Shown in pieces: positions 9,355 through 19,292 of a stretch of DNA of 64,000 nt. Made by a program: the position numbers and the translations under genes. Within the stretch, counting starts at the first letter, position 1. Each line of letters begins with the position of its first letter. The notes under the pieces were generated by a model that worked only from the letters and a program-made list of their open reading frames with translations, was not told where the DNA came from and did no database searches. The DNA comes from Pseudomonadota bacterium (lineage in GTDB: Bacteria > Pseudomonadota > Gammaproteobacteria > Xanthomonadales > Rhodanobacteraceae): contig JAFEDX010000197.1 in NCBI GenBank assembly GCA_018241365.1, forward strand, positions 1 through 64,000. Direction: 5' to 3'.

Positions 9355-10380
9355 ATGCACAACCTCGCCGAATTGCCCGCGCCGGTGTGGCGCGACGACC
9401 TCGCCGACGAATACGCGGCGCTGGCTGCGCGTCTGGAACCGCTGGTGCCGTGCCTCGAAATCCCGCTGCACCTGCCGTGGATCGATGCGATCAACAAGCT
9501 CAAGAAGCAGCGCGGCGCGGTGATCATGGCGCACAGCTACCAGACGCCGGAAATCTTCCATGGCGTGGCCGATGTCACCGGCGATTCGCTGGGTCTCGCC
9601 AAGGCCGCGGCCGGGTGCGACGCCGACCTGATCGTGGTGTGCGGCGTGCACTTCATGGCCGAGAGCGCCAAGATCCTCGCGCCGGAAAAGACCGTGCTGA
9701 TCCCCGATCTCGAAGCGGGCTGCTCGCTGGCGTCCTCGATCACGGCCGCGGACGTGCGTGCGCTGAAGGCGCAACATCCGGGCGTGCCGGTGGTCAGTTA
9801 CGCCAACACTTCCGCGGCGGTGAAGGCCGAGTCCGATGCGATCTGCACCTCGGCCAACGCGGTACAAGTGGTCGAGGCGATGGATTCGCCCAGGGTGATC
9901 TTCCTGCCCGACGAATTCCTCGGCCGTTACATCGCCAGGCAGACCGACGTCGAGATCATCCTGTGGCATGGTCGCTGCGAAGTGCATGAGAAGTTCACCG
10001 CGCGCGAAGTGCGGCACGTGCGTGAGCAATTCGGCAGCAAGGTCGTCGCGCATCCCGAGTGCTCGCCGGAAGTGCTGGCCGAAGCCGATTTCGTGGGCTC
10101 CACCACCGCGATGGGCAAGTGGCTGGCGCGCGAGAAGCCGGCGCGGGTGGCGATGGTCACCGAGTGCTCGATGGCCGACAATCTGAAATCGCAGTTCCCG
10201 CAGACCGAGTTCATCAAGCCCTGCAACCTGTGCCCGCACATGCAGCGGATCACGCTGCAGAACATCTACGCGGCGCTGCGTGACCTCAAGCACGCGATCG
10301 AGATTCCGGCCGACGTGATCGCCGGCGCGCGCCGCGCGCTGGATCGCATGCTGGCGGTGGGCCGGCGCGAAACCGTGTGA
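9355..10380 (+). CDS. nadA: Quinolinate synthase NadA
   Basis: A 341-residue [4Fe-4S] enzyme that condenses iminoaspartate (from NadB) with dihydroxyacetone phosphate to make quinolinate, the de novo NAD precursor. Family signatures include AHSYQTPEIFHGVADVTGDSLGLA near residue 60, VCGVHFMAE with the first cluster Cys, HPECSPEV with the second, and PCNLCPHMQRITL with the third. The ATG at 9355 lies at the normal distance. A possible -10, TAGAAT, is at 9321-9326. The 208-base region upstream holds no gene; it contains a short GTCATG/CATGAC inverted repeat and a poor FNR-like site that I do not support. nadB overlaps by 4 bases. Confidence 0.97.
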   Translation: MHNLAELPAPVWRDDLADEYAALAARLEPLVPCLEIPLHLPWIDAINKLKKQRGAVIMAHSYQTPEIFHGVADVTGDSLGLAKAAAGCDADLIVVCGVHFMAESAKILAPEKTVLIPDLEAGCSLASSITAADVRALKAQHPGVPVVSYANTSAAVKAESDAICTSANAVQVVEAMDSPRVIFLPDEFLGRYIARQTDVEIILWHGRCEVHEKFTAREVRHVREQFGSKVVAHPECSPEVLAEADFVGSTTAMGKWLAREKPARVAMVTECSMADNLKSQFPQTEFIKPCNLCPHMQRITLQNIYAALRDLKHAIEIPADVIAGARRALDRMLAVGRRETV

Positions 10381-11816
10381 CGCAGGCGCGCCTGCCCATC
10401 GTGGTGATCGGCAGCGGCGTGGCCGGGATGGCTACGGCGTTGGCAGCCGCGCCCGCGCCGGTGCGGCTGCTGTGCCGCGCCTCCGAGGGCAGCGCCAGCG
10501 CGATGGCGCAAGGCGGCATTGCCGCGGCGGTGGGTGAGGGCGACAGTCCGGCGGCGCACGCCGAGGACACCCTGGTCGCAGGTGCGCATCACAACGACGC
10601 AGCCGCGGTGCGCTGGTTGTGCGACGTGGCGCCGGCCACGGTGGCGTGGCTGGCGGAACAGGGCGTGGTGTTCGATCGTGCTTCCGGTGGACATCTGCAG
10701 CTTGGTCGCGAAGGCGGGCACGGCATGCACCGCATCGTGCACGCGGGCGGCGATGCCACGGGCGCGATGCTGGTACAGGCGTTGCAAGCGCGGGTGGAAC
10801 AGGCGAGCCACGTACAGTGGCGTGGCGACGCCGACGTGGATGCCTTGCTGCTGCGCGGCGACCGCGTGGCTGGCGTGCGCATCCGCGATGCACAGCGGCG
10901 CCACGAGGAAATCGAAGCCGCGCTGGTGGTGGTGGCCACCGGCGGCATAGGTGCGCTGTACGCGCATACCAGCAATCCGCCGGGCGCGGACGGTTCCGGC
11001 CTCGCGCTGGCGCTGGCGGCCGGCGCCGAGCCGCGCGACCTCGAATTCGTGCAATTCCATCCGACCGCATTGGCAGTGGAAGGCCACAGCCTGCCGCTGC
11101 TCACCGAGGCCCTGCGCGGCGCCGGCGCGCACCTGTACGACGGCGAGGGCCGGCCGTTGATGGCGGACCTGCACCCGCTGGGCGATCTGGCACCGCGCGA
11201 CGTGGTGGCGCGGCGGGTCTGGGCGGTGCGCCAGCAAGGCGGCAGCACCTGGCTGGACGCCACGCCGATCGAGGGCGAATGGGAACGCCGTTTCCCGACG
11301 GTGCTGGCGGCGTGCCTGGCGCATGGGCTCGACCCGCGCAGGGAGCGCCTGCCGATCTCGCCGGTCGCGCATTTCCACATGGGCGGCGTCGCCACCGATC
11401 TGGATGGCCATACGTCCATCCCCGGGTTGTACGCGGCTGGCGAGGTGGCCTGCAACGGCGTGCATGGCGCCAACCGGCTGGCCAGCAATTCGTTGCTGGA
11501 AGCGGTGGCCTGCGGGCGCCGGCTGGGCGCGGCATTGGCCAAGGTGCCCGTGCTGCAGGCGGGCGGCACACACCGCTGGATCGAACGCGGCGCCTCGCTG
11601 CCAGCGGAAGGCCTGCCGGCCCTGCGCGAGCTGCTGTGGCGCGCCGCGGGCCCGGTGCGCGAGGCCGGTGAACTGCGCGATGCCTGGCAAGTCTGCACGG
11701 CGGCTGCCGATGGCGCCTGGCAGATGCGTCTCGCGCAGGCGCTGCTGCGAGCGATGCGACTGCGTAGCCGCAGCCTGGGCGCACACTGGCGCGAGGATCA
11801 TGGCTGCCCGGCTTGA
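10377..11816 (+). CDS. nadB: L-aspartate oxidase NadB
   Basis: A 479-residue FAD enzyme that oxidises L-aspartate to iminoaspartate for NadA, with O2 or fumarate as acceptor. The FAD motif VVIGSGVAGMATAL is at residues 9-22; SAMAQGGIAAAVGEGDS, the HPTAL active-site region EFVQFHPTAL and the segment with GEVACNGVHGANRLASNSLLEAV are all diagnostic. It is shorter than E. coli NadB (about 540), lacking part of the C-terminal helical region, which is common outside enterics. It starts with GTG overlapping the nadA stop (GTGA). Fumarate use would let NAD synthesis continue without oxygen, which suits this neighbourhood. Confidence 0.95.
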   Translation: MTQARLPIVVIGSGVAGMATALAAAPAPVRLLCRASEGSASAMAQGGIAAAVGEGDSPAAHAEDTLVAGAHHNDAAAVRWLCDVAPATVAWLAEQGVVFDRASGGHLQLGREGGHGMHRIVHAGGDATGAMLVQALQARVEQASHVQWRGDADVDALLLRGDRVAGVRIRDAQRRHEEIEAALVVVATGGIGALYAHTSNPPGADGSGLALALAAGAEPRDLEFVQFHPTALAVEGHSLPLLTEALRGAGAHLYDGEGRPLMADLHPLGDLAPRDVVARRVWAVRQQGGSTWLDATPIEGEWERRFPTVLAACLAHGLDPRRERLPISPVAHFHMGGVATDLDGHTSIPGLYAAGEVACNGVHGANRLASNSLLEAVACGRRLGAALAKVPVLQAGGTHRWIERGASLPAEGLPALRELLWRAAGPVREAGELRDAWQVCTAAADGAWQMRLAQALLRAMRLRSRSLGAHWREDHGCPA

Positions 11817-11934
11817 AGCAGTTCGTGGTGTTTTGCAGCACGCGCCACGGTATATTCCACGGATGCATGACGCGGATCAGATGGCCGGGCAGCGGCCTCT
11901 CGCAGACTGCGCAATCCTGTCACGCGGGTGATCG

Positions 11935-12450
11935 ATGGTGCGTCCTTCTTCGTTCGACTACGAGCAACTGCTGGCCTGCGGCCGCGGCGAACTGTTCGGC
12001 CCCGGCAACGCGCGCCTGCCGGCGCCGCCGATGCTGATGTTCGACCGCATCACCCACATCTCCGAAGAGGGCGGCGCCTACGGCAAGGGATTGATCAAGG
12101 CCGAGCTCGACATCCACCCGCACATGTGGTTTTTCAACTGCCATTTCATGGGCGATTCGGTGATGCCGGGCTGCCTGGGCCTCGATGCGATGTGGCAGTT
12201 GTCGGGGTTCTTCCTGCCGTGGCTGGGTGAGCCCGGACGTGGCCGCGCGCTGGGCGTCGGCGAGGTGAAGTTCACCGGACAGGTGCTGCCGCACGCGAAG
12301 CTGGTGCGCTATGAAATCGACATCCATCGGGTGAAACGCGGCAAGCTCGCGCTGGTGATCGCCGATGGCAAGACCTTCATCGACGATCGCCTGATCTACA
12401 CTGCCAGCGACATGCGCGTTGGCCTGTTCCAGTCCACCGAGGGTTTTTGA
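11935..12450 (+). CDS. fabA: 3-hydroxydecanoyl-ACP dehydratase/isomerase FabA
   Basis: A 171-residue hotdog-fold enzyme that dehydrates 3-hydroxydecanoyl-ACP and isomerises the product to cis-3-decenoyl-ACP, the branch point of anaerobic unsaturated fatty acid synthesis. The active-site His is in [21 protein letters not shown] (about residues 66-86), with the catalytic Asp in [16 protein letters not shown] hexamer at 11851-11856 could be its -10. fabB follows with a one-base gap, the standard fabAB operon. Confidence 0.98.
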   Translation: MVRPSSFDYEQLLACGRGELFGPGNARLPAPPMLMFDRITHISEEGGAYGKGLIKAELDIHPHMWFFNCHFMGDSVMPGCLGLDAMWQLSGFFLPWLGEPGRGRALGVGEVKFTGQVLPHAKLVRYEIDIHRVKRGKLALVIADGKTFIDDRLIYTASDMRVGLFQSTEGF

Positions 12451-12451
12451 C

Positions 12452-13660
12452 GTGCGCCGCGTGGTGGTGACCGGGATGGGCGTCGTGTCCTGCCTCGGCA
12501 ATGCGCTCGATGCCGTGTCGCAGGCATTGCGTGATTTGCGCAGCGGCATCATCGCCCGACCCGAATACGCGGCCGTGGGCTTGCGCAGCCAGGTCGCCGG
12601 GGTCCCGCAGATCGACCTCGATGCGACCATCGACCGCAAGCTGCGCCGTTTCATGGGTGATGCGGCGGCCTATGCGTACGTCGCGATGCGCGATGCGATC
12701 GCCGATGCCGGGCTCACGCTGGAACAGATCCGGCATCCGCGTGTCGGGGTGATTGCCGGCTCCGGCGGCGGCTCGCCGCGCTGGCAGATCGAGGCCGCCG
12801 ACCTGTTGCGTGCCAAGGGTGTGCGCAAGGTCGGTCCGTTCATGGTGCCGCGCACGATGTGTTCGACCGTGTCGGCGAACCTCGCGACCGCGTTCGGCAT
12901 CCTGGGGCCAAGCTATTCGATCTCCGCCGCCTGCGCGACGTCGGCGCATTGCATCGGCGCCGCAGCAGATTTGATCCGGCATGGCGTGCAGGACGTGGTG
13001 TTCGCCGGCGGCGGCGAGGAAGAACACTGGGGCATGGCCGTGCAGTTCGATGCGATGGGTGCGCTCTCCACTGGCAGCAACCACGACCCCCAGCAGGCTT
13101 CGCGTCCCTATGACGTGGGCCGCGACGGTTTCGTGATCGCGGGCGGCGGTGGGATGCTGGTGCTGGAGGATTACGAGCACGCCAAGGCACGCGGTGCACG
13201 CATCCATGCCGAACTGGTCGGTTACGGCGTCACGTCGGATGGCGCCGACATGGTGGCGCCCTCGGGCGAAGGCGCGGCGCGCTGCATGCGGATGGCGCTG
13301 GCCAACGTCAACGGCCACGTCGATTACCTGAACACCCACGGCACCGCCACGCCGCTGGGCGACATCGTGGAATTGAACGCCGTGCGCGAGGCCTTCGGCA
13401 GCGACGTGCCACCCTTGTCCTCCACCAAGGCCCTCACCGGCCACTCGCTAGGCGCGGCCAGCGTGCACGAGGCGATCTACAGCCTGCTGATGATGCGCGA
13501 CGGTTTCATGGCCGGCTCGGCGCACATCGAGGCGCTGGACGAACGTGCGCAGGGATTCCCCATCCTGCGTGAAAGCCGTCAGGCCAAAGTCGCTACCGTG
13601 ATGTCCAACAGCTTCGGCTTCGGCGGCACCAACGGCAGCCTGGTGTTCGCCAGAGCCTGA
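12452..13660 (+). CDS. fabB: 3-oxoacyl-ACP synthase I FabB
   Basis: A 402-residue condensing enzyme that elongates the cis-decenoyl intermediate made by FabA. The catalytic triad is in order: Cys in [16 protein letters not shown] (about residue 162), His in [13 protein letters not shown] (about 297) and His in [11 protein letters not shown] (about 332), with the C-terminal [13 protein letters not shown]. It begins with GTG ([16 protein letters not shown]) one base after the fabA stop; a start inside fabA would add non-conserved residues. The gene ends at a 300-base spacer before the convergent dehydrogenase gene. Confidence 0.97.
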   Translation: MRRVVVTGMGVVSCLGNALDAVSQALRDLRSGIIARPEYAAVGLRSQVAGVPQIDLDATIDRKLRRFMGDAAAYAYVAMRDAIADAGLTLEQIRHPRVGVIAGSGGGSPRWQIEAADLLRAKGVRKVGPFMVPRTMCSTVSANLATAFGILGPSYSISAACATSAHCIGAAADLIRHGVQDVVFAGGGEEEHWGMAVQFDAMGALSTGSNHDPQQASRPYDVGRDGFVIAGGGGMLVLEDYEHAKARGARIHAELVGYGVTSDGADMVAPSGEGAARCMRMALANVNGHVDYLNTHGTATPLGDIVELNAVREAFGSDVPPLSSTKALTGHSLGAASVHEAIYSLLMMRDGFMAGSAHIEALDERAQGFPILRESRQAKVATVMSNSFGFGGTNGSLVFARA

Positions 13661-13961
13661 GTCTTGGCTTGCGCTGGGTCAACTGCATCTGGCAGTACAT
13701 CGACTGGTGTCCGGAGCGTTGCGGCATCCGCCGCCCGGGAGTTGATCGCTGCGCGCCGCGAGCCTGTCTCTTGTGTTGCCCGTCGCCACGGTGGCGCTGC
13801 GGCCGCCGACTCTTTGCCAAGTGCAAGCTCGCGCCGGAAACGGATGCGGTGCTGCACGGCAGGCTGGTGCCGCCGTTCACGGCCGCGCAGAAATTCAAGG
13901 CCGACGCGAAGGACATGCGGCAGCTGCAGGCGGTGCGTACAGCGGTCCCGGTGTACCCGCG
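13661..13961. other. Spacer between convergent fabB and tyrA-like genes, possible gene remnant
   Basis: No intact gene is supported here. From about 13820 to a stop at 14010 on the plus strand one frame has strongly GC-biased third positions and reads like protein (AKCKLAPETDAVLHGRLVPP, then ADAKDMRQLQ), but it has no credible start and runs into the last 49 bases of the convergent dehydrogenase. It could be the 3' remnant of a lost gene or chance. No terminator hairpin was seen. Confidence 0.3.
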
Positions 13962-14798
13962 CTATTTTGATGCGCCGGACTGGACGACGGAAGTTGTACG
14001 GAAGCGCTGACCGGGCGCGTCGCCTTCGACAGAGCCCGATCCGGTTTCGCATGCGGACGGAATGCGGAGCGTGTCGCCGGCCTTGAGACGGCGGTGGATC
14101 GTGTCCAGATGCTCCAGCAATTTTGCGCGCGCGGCTTCTGCGTACGGGTTCTCGTGCTGGATCGCCGTGAACAGGTGGCCAGCGTCGCCGCGCACCGCGG
14201 CCAGCATGTTGGCGAGGCCGAGGAAGGAAGGCGGCGCCATCGCAAGGTCATCGCCCACGCCCATCTCCGCCAGCGCGCGGGCGATGAAGAACGCGAGCGC
14301 GTGGGTGCGTGCCATGGCCTGGTCGTGCGCCGCCGGGTCCTGTTCGATCACTGTGCAATGCAACGACTCGAACAGCGCGCGCGTGCGCCGCGCGGCATCG
14401 GGGTGGCGGGTGCTGGCGCACAGCACGACGCGCAAGGGTTCACCGCGGGCAAGGCTCAAGGGGCCGAACAACGGGTGGGTGCCGGCGTGCGGGATCGCGT
14501 CGCCCAGATACTGGTCGAGCAACGCGCACGGGCGTTCCTTCACGCTGCCGACGTCGAGCACGGTCTGTCCGGATTGCAGCAGGGGACGCAGTTCGCGCAA
14601 CGCCTTGTGCAGCAGCGGCACCGGCATCGCCAGTACCACCCATCCGGCGTCCGCAATCGCATCTCCCGGTGAGGCGCTGGCCAGCGCGGCGGGCACCTCG
14701 GCGTGCGGGTCGAACACGCGGACGTCGTGGCCGGCTTGCCGCAGCAGGTCGGCGAAGGCCCGGCCGAAACGGCCGTAGCCGAACAAGGCGAAGATCAT
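13962..14798 (-). CDS. Prephenate/arogenate dehydrogenase, TyrA-like
   Basis: A 278-residue NAD(P)-dependent dehydrogenase of the TyrA family, which makes 4-hydroxyphenylpyruvate or tyrosine from prephenate or arogenate. The Rossmann motif ALFGYGRFGRAFADLL is at residues 4-19, the substrate-site segment THPLFGPLSLARG near 107, and the helical C-terminal half contains THALAFFIARAL. There is no fused chorismate mutase or ACT domain. The last 35 residues (SACETGSGSVEG onward) look unlike the family and lie over the possible remnant on the other strand, so the C-terminus may have been extended. A PLP decarboxylase gene is 87 bases upstream on the same strand, possibly acting on an aromatic amino acid. 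Confidence 0.8.
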   Translation of the reverse strand: MIFALFGYGRFGRAFADLLRQAGHDVRVFDPHAEVPAALASASPGDAIADAGWVVLAMPVPLLHKALRELRPLLQSGQTVLDVGSVKERPCALLDQYLGDAIPHAGTHPLFGPLSLARGEPLRVVLCASTRHPDAARRTRALFESLHCTVIEQDPAAHDQAMARTHALAFFIARALAEMGVGDDLAMAPPSFLGLANMLAAVRGDAGHLFTAIQHENPYAEAARAKLLEHLDTIHRRLKAGDTLRIPSACETGSGSVEGDAPGQRFRTTSVVQSGASK

Positions 14799-14885
14799 GT
14801 CAGGTTCCGATGGCGTGGATGAGTAGCGGGAGCGTGGCAGCGAAGCGACGCGTTATTCCCAAGGCGTGCCTCGTGTTGTGGTCAT

Positions 14886-16850
14886 TCAATCCTGTGGCGG
14901 CGTGTTCGGCTGCGCGGCCAGCAATGCACGCACGCGGCGTGCGAGGAAATCAAAATAACGGTCGATGTAGCTGATGTCGTTTTCGCGGTCGATCAGGTAC
15001 GGGTTCATCAGGGTATGGCGCAGGATCAGCAGGCGGTCATCACCGTCTTCGCTACGGGTTTCGTTCAGCCCGAGCGCACCGTAGATGCGGGCGGTTTCGC
15101 CTTTGCCGAGCAGCTCCCGGCGCAGGCTGGTCATCGAGCCGAAGAATTCCTTGAACTGCAACGGGTGCTGTGGATCGCTGCGCAGTTCGTCGTGCAACGC
15201 GCGCACGAACGCATTGGCGCGTGCCGGCGACGCGTTGCCGTGCGGGTTGAGCGCCAGGCAGACGAGGTTGCTGTCGGGCGCGAACGGCACCAGCACCTCG
15301 GCCGTGCCGGCCAGCTCCAGCGCGAAACGCTGGGCGCGGGCGTGGAAGGCTTCGGCCGCGCGCACGGTGGCGCGCGGCAGGCGTCCGAAATGCGCGTGGT
15401 CGAGCGGCAGCACCTTGTGGGTGACGTACACCGCGGCGGCCGCCGCGCCGGCCTTGGAGCCTTCCGGGATGAACTGGCCGAAGTTGCGGTAACGGGCAAG
15501 GTAATCGGTGGCGGCATCGGCAGGGAACACGTAATCGGCACGCTCCGACAGGAGTGTCATGGCGCGGTGGTCGCGGCAGACGAAGGCTCCGCTGCCGTAC
15601 GGCAGGTAGCCGAGTTTGTGCGGATCGACCGTCGCTGAATCGGTATCGCCGAGGGCGGCGAACGCGGCGTGCACGGCCGGCGTCGGGAAGTCGACGAAAT
15701 CGGCGGCGACTTCATCGCGGCCGCGCAGCGAGCCATCTCCGTTGCGGAACAGCGTGGCGATATAGCCGCCCCAGGCGGCATCCACGTGCACGCTGAAACC
15801 GAGCCCCGCACGCTGCGCGTCCGCGCGTGCGGCCAGCACCGCGTCGATTGGATCGATGGTGCCGTATTCGGTGCCGCCCAGCACCGCCACGCACAGCAAC
15901 ACCGGCTGGTGTTCGCGCGCGCAGCGCGCCAGCGTGTCGCGCAGGGCCGCTGCGTCGAGGCGCGTGCCGACGGTCGGCAGCAATTCGAGCTGGTCGCGGC
16001 CGAGGCCCAGCAGCTTCAGGCCCTTGCTCCACGAGTAATGCGCGGTCACCGGCGCGAGCACGCGTGGCACGCCGGCTTGCGGGTGGGCGGCGAAGAAGCC
16101 GGCGAGGCCGCGTTGCTCGACGCGTTCGCGCTCGACCCGCTCGAACCAGCGCAGGCGTTCGCCCGGAGCTTGTGCGGCCAGCCAACGCTGCCACGCATCC
16201 AGCAGCACGATGCCGTCGGCGGGCGGCAGATTGAACGCATGCCAGTCATCTTCGGGCAATTCCAGGTCCGGCACGCCGGCGGCGCTGAGCGCCAGCGGGA
16301 ATGCCTTCAATGCCAGCGCGAGCCGCAGGGCCTGGTAGTTGGCGAGGGTGCCGCCCGAAGTGAGGTGTCCGAATGCGCAGGCGGAATGCGCCGGATCGTG
16401 CGGATAGCCCAGCATGCGGGCCAGTTGCAGCCCGACCTGCACTTCCATGTCCACCGTGACCGGCGCGGCATCCTCGCTGACGTTGTTGGGGTTGTAGGGC
16501 ATCGTCAGCATCTGCGCCGCGAGGCCCGGCAGCAGCAGGTCGGAGGCCATGTGCCCGATGTAGCGGGGACTGTGGAACGGCACTGACTTCTTCAACGCGG
16601 CGGAAAGCAGGTGCAGCTCGCGGCGGATGCGCGATTCGAAGGCGAGGTAATCGGGGTGGTAAGCCGTGGTCGTCGCGATCGCCGGCGGATCTTCCGGATG
16701 GAAGTTGCGCCGCCAGTAAACATGGTCCCGCAGGAACTCCACCAGCAGCTTTTCCAGCAGCGCGCCGTTTTCGCCGTAGGGGCCGAGGAAGCAGGCGTCC
16801 AGCGCATGGTCGCGCGGTTCCCGGGCAGGAAATGGAGTAGCGGCACTCAT
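14886..16850 (-). CDS. PLP-dependent group II amino acid decarboxylase
   Basis: A 654-residue decarboxylase of the glutamate/tyrosine decarboxylase superfamily. The PLP lysine is in DSATVDPHKLGYLPYGSGAF (about residue 412), with the cofactor Asp-x-Ala in VHVDAAWGGYIA about 60 residues earlier and TSGGTLANYQALRLAL near residue 150 for phosphate binding. The length exceeds that of simple glutamate decarboxylase (about 465) because of long N- and C-terminal extensions, as in several proteobacterial homologues of unknown substrate. It starts at ATG 16850. The neighbour TyrA-like enzyme makes tyrosine decarboxylation a reasonable guess, not a finding. A site resembling an FNR box at 16949 is one base off and lacks a matching -10. 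Confidence 0.85.
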   Translation of the reverse strand: MSAATPFPAREPRDHALDACFLGPYGENGALLEKLLVEFLRDHVYWRRNFHPEDPPAIATTTAYHPDYLAFESRIRRELHLLSAALKKSVPFHSPRYIGHMASDLLLPGLAAQMLTMPYNPNNVSEDAAPVTVDMEVQVGLQLARMLGYPHDPAHSACAFGHLTSGGTLANYQALRLALALKAFPLALSAAGVPDLELPEDDWHAFNLPPADGIVLLDAWQRWLAAQAPGERLRWFERVERERVEQRGLAGFFAAHPQAGVPRVLAPVTAHYSWSKGLKLLGLGRDQLELLPTVGTRLDAAALRDTLARCAREHQPVLLCVAVLGGTEYGTIDPIDAVLAARADAQRAGLGFSVHVDAAWGGYIATLFRNGDGSLRGRDEVAADFVDFPTPAVHAAFAALGDTDSATVDPHKLGYLPYGSGAFVCRDHRAMTLLSERADYVFPADAATDYLARYRNFGQFIPEGSKAGAAAAAVYVTHKVLPLDHAHFGRLPRATVRAAEAFHARAQRFALELAGTAEVLVPFAPDSNLVCLALNPHGNASPARANAFVRALHDELRSDPQHPLQFKEFFGSMTSLRRELLGKGETARIYGALGLNETRSEDGDDRLLILRHTLMNPYLIDRENDISYIDRYFDFLARRVRALLAAQPNTPPQD

Positions 16851-17096
16851 CGCTGCGCTGCCATGTGCAAATTGCGGGAAGGGTCACCCATGTCGGTTGG
16901 TGCTGTTTGGTAGCGCACCAAGGGTCGCCGCGGCGTCGCCGCGCCATCTTGACGGGGGTCATGTGGCTGATGAACGACTTGGTCTTGTTCCGGGTGCGGG
17001 GCCAAGGCAGCCGCGCATGGGCACGGCCGGACCAGAACCCGGCCGGCTTCCCGTACAATAGCCGGTTCGTTCGTCCAGAAAGCCACGGCGGTACCC

Positions 17097-19019
17097 ATGC
17101 TGCAGTCCATCCGCAACCTGTTCAAGAGCTGGATCGCCATCACGATTTTCGGCGTGCTGGTGGTGGTCGCCTTCCTGTTCTTCGGCATCGAGGGCTATTT
17201 CAGCCAAAGCAATGCGACCTGGGTCGCCAAGGTCGACGGGCATGAAATCTCGCAGCAGGATTTCACCAACGCGCTCAACAACTATCGCCAGCAGCAGCTG
17301 AACACGCCGGGCAACACCATGGAGCCGGCGGACTTCGAAAAACCCGAAGTGAAGCAGATGGTGCTGAAGCAGGTGATCAACCGGCAGTTGCTGCTGAACC
17401 TCGGCGACAAACTGGGCATCAAGGTGCCGGATGCGGTGGTGCGCGAACAGATCGCCTCGTATCCCGTGTTCCAGGTCAACGGCAAGTTCGATTCATCGGT
17501 CTATCTCGCCTGGCTTGCCCAGCAGGGCAAGAGCGCGGAGCAGTTCCAGGGCGAGATCCGTTCCGACCTCGCCACCCAGCAGTTGCCGCAGGCCGTCGTC
17601 AGCACCGCCTTCGGCACCCAGGCGGAGGCGGATGCTTTCCTGCGCCTGCAGCTGCAGACGCGCGATTTCAGCTACGTCGAGTTGCCGCCGCCCGCGCCGA
17701 CCGCGGCCGAGAATGCGGTGACCGATGCCGAGGTTGCCGATTACTACAAGCAGCACCAGAAAGACTTCATGACGCCGGAACAGGTGTCGGTGAATTACAT
17801 TGACCTCGACGCCGCGACCATGAATGCCGAGCCCGACCTGAGCGACAAGGCCCTGCAGGCGCGCTACGACAAGGAGAAGGCGCGTTTCGTCAGTCCGCCG
17901 CAGTGGCAGGTGTCGCACATCCTCATCAAGCTGCCGGCCAAGCCGACCGATGCCGAGAAGCAGGCGGCGCTGGCCAAGGCCGACAAGATCGATGCGCTGG
18001 CCAAGGCGCCGGGCGCCGATTTCGCGAAGTTGGCCGAGGAATATTCGGACGACCTGGGTTCCAAGCGCCAGGGCGGCGACCTCGGCTGGTTGCAGAAGGG
18101 TGATGCCGGCCCCGAGTTCCAGGCGGCGCTGGACAAGATGCAAAAGGGCGAGATCTCGGCCCCGGTGCTGACGTCCGACGGCTACCACATCATCGACCTG
18201 CGCGACCTGCGCACGGGTGCGACCCAGACCTTTGCCGAAGTGCGCCCGCAGCTGGTGGAAGAAGCCACCAAGGATGCGCGCCAGGACCACTACCGCGACA
18301 TCGGCGGCAAGCTCACCGACATGATCTACAACGATCCGACTTCGTTGAAGCCGCCCGCGCAGAAGCTGGGGCTGACCATCGAAACCACGCCGCTGTTCGG
18401 GCGCGAGGGCGCCAAGACCGGCATTGCCGCCAACCCGAAAGTCGTGAAGGCCGCGTTTTCCGACATCGTGCTGCAGCAGGGCAACACCTCCGATCCGATC
18501 GATCTTGGTACCGACCACATGGTGGTGATCCATGTCGACAAGCACGTGCCCGCGGCGCCCAAGCCGCTGGCCGAGGTGAGCGACCAGATCAAGCAGGATA
18601 TCGTCCAGCAGCGCGTGGACGCCGATGCGAAGAAGGCGGCCGACGCCGTGTTCGCCAAGCTGCAGGGTGGTGAGAAGCTGGATGCGCTGGCCAGCGCCGC
18701 CGGCCAGCAGGTGCAGCAGAAGACCGACGCGACGCGCAACGAAACGGCGCTCGATCCAGCCTTGCTGGAAGCGGTGTTCAAGCTGGCGCACCCTGCCAAG
18801 GACGGGGTCACGCCTGCGCTGGTGCCGCTGGCCAAGGGCCACTACGCGCTGGTGGTGTTGAGTGCCGTCAAGCCGGGCGATGCCTCCAAGGTGCCGGAAC
18901 AGGCGCAGGGTTTCCTGCGCGAACAGATGGCACGTGCCTTTGGCGCGGCGGACCTCGACGGGTTGCTCGAAGCGCTGCGCAAGGGCGCGAAGATCGAGAC
19001 GGCGCCGGAGCGGATGTAG
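17097..19019 (+). CDS. ppiD: PpiD-like periplasmic folding factor (SurA N-terminal domain, parvulin domain)
   Basis: A 640-residue inner-membrane-anchored chaperone facing the periplasm, associated with the SecYEG exit. One transmembrane segment at about residues 13-32 (WIAITIFGVLVVVAFLFFGI) follows a short basic N-terminus. A SurA-N-like chaperone region covers about 35-240, and a parvulin PPIase domain lies at about 266-368 (QVSHILIKL, LAEEYSDDLGS, GGDLGWL, DGYHIIDL). The length agrees with PpiD. The -10 candidate TACAAT is at 17054-17059. Two REP units follow the stop codon. Confidence 0.92.
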   Translation: MLQSIRNLFKSWIAITIFGVLVVVAFLFFGIEGYFSQSNATWVAKVDGHEISQQDFTNALNNYRQQQLNTPGNTMEPADFEKPEVKQMVLKQVINRQLLLNLGDKLGIKVPDAVVREQIASYPVFQVNGKFDSSVYLAWLAQQGKSAEQFQGEIRSDLATQQLPQAVVSTAFGTQAEADAFLRLQLQTRDFSYVELPPPAPTAAENAVTDAEVADYYKQHQKDFMTPEQVSVNYIDLDAATMNAEPDLSDKALQARYDKEKARFVSPPQWQVSHILIKLPAKPTDAEKQAALAKADKIDALAKAPGADFAKLAEEYSDDLGSKRQGGDLGWLQKGDAGPEFQAALDKMQKGEISAPVLTSDGYHIIDLRDLRTGATQTFAEVRPQLVEEATKDARQDHYRDIGGKLTDMIYNDPTSLKPPAQKLGLTIETTPLFGREGAKTGIAANPKVVKAAFSDIVLQQGNTSDPIDLGTDHMVVIHVDKHVPAAPKPLAEVSDQIKQDIVQQRVDADAKKAADAVFAKLQGGEKLDALASAAGQQVQQKTDATRNETALDPALLEAVFKLAHPAKDGVTPALVPLAKGHYALVVLSAVKPGDASKVPEQAQGFLREQMARAFGAADLDGLLEALRKGAKIETAPERM

Positions 19020-19106
19020 CCGCTGCACCAAGCTGCGACCATGCCTTCGCGCAGCCATCCGTGGCCTAGAGTTCCGTGGCCTGCCGGCCCTCCTGCAAGA
19101 GCTCCT

Positions 19107-19181
19107 GTAGGAGCGGCGGAAGCCGCGACTGCGTCCTACAGCAAGGCTCCGTAGGAGCGGCGGAAGCCGCGACTGCGTCCT
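19107..19181. repeat. Pair of GTAG-type REP palindromes
   Basis: An exact 31-base unit beginning GTAGGAGCGGCGGAAGCCGC and ending in CGACTGCGTCCT occurs at 19107-19137 and again at 19151-19181. The unit contains a GCGGC/GCCGC hairpin with a GGAA loop behind a GTAG head, the structure of REP elements spread by RAYT (TnpA_REP) proteins. A divergent third copy is at 35955. The rest of the 19020-19292 spacer holds no gene. Confidence 0.8.
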
Positions 19182-19292
19182 GAAGACGCGCAAAGGAGCG
19201 TTGCGCGCGGTTCGACCTGTGTCGCGCCCCGTGTCGGCGATACACTGCGCGCGACTGGAAGCCGGCCGTCCGCCGGCGGGGAACCGCGCAGC

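Noticed and set aside
16949-16962. FNR-like site TTGACGGGGGTCAT between the decarboxylase and ppiD
   Set aside because: One arm ends in T, and no -10 hexamer is found 28-30 bp from the centre in either direction.
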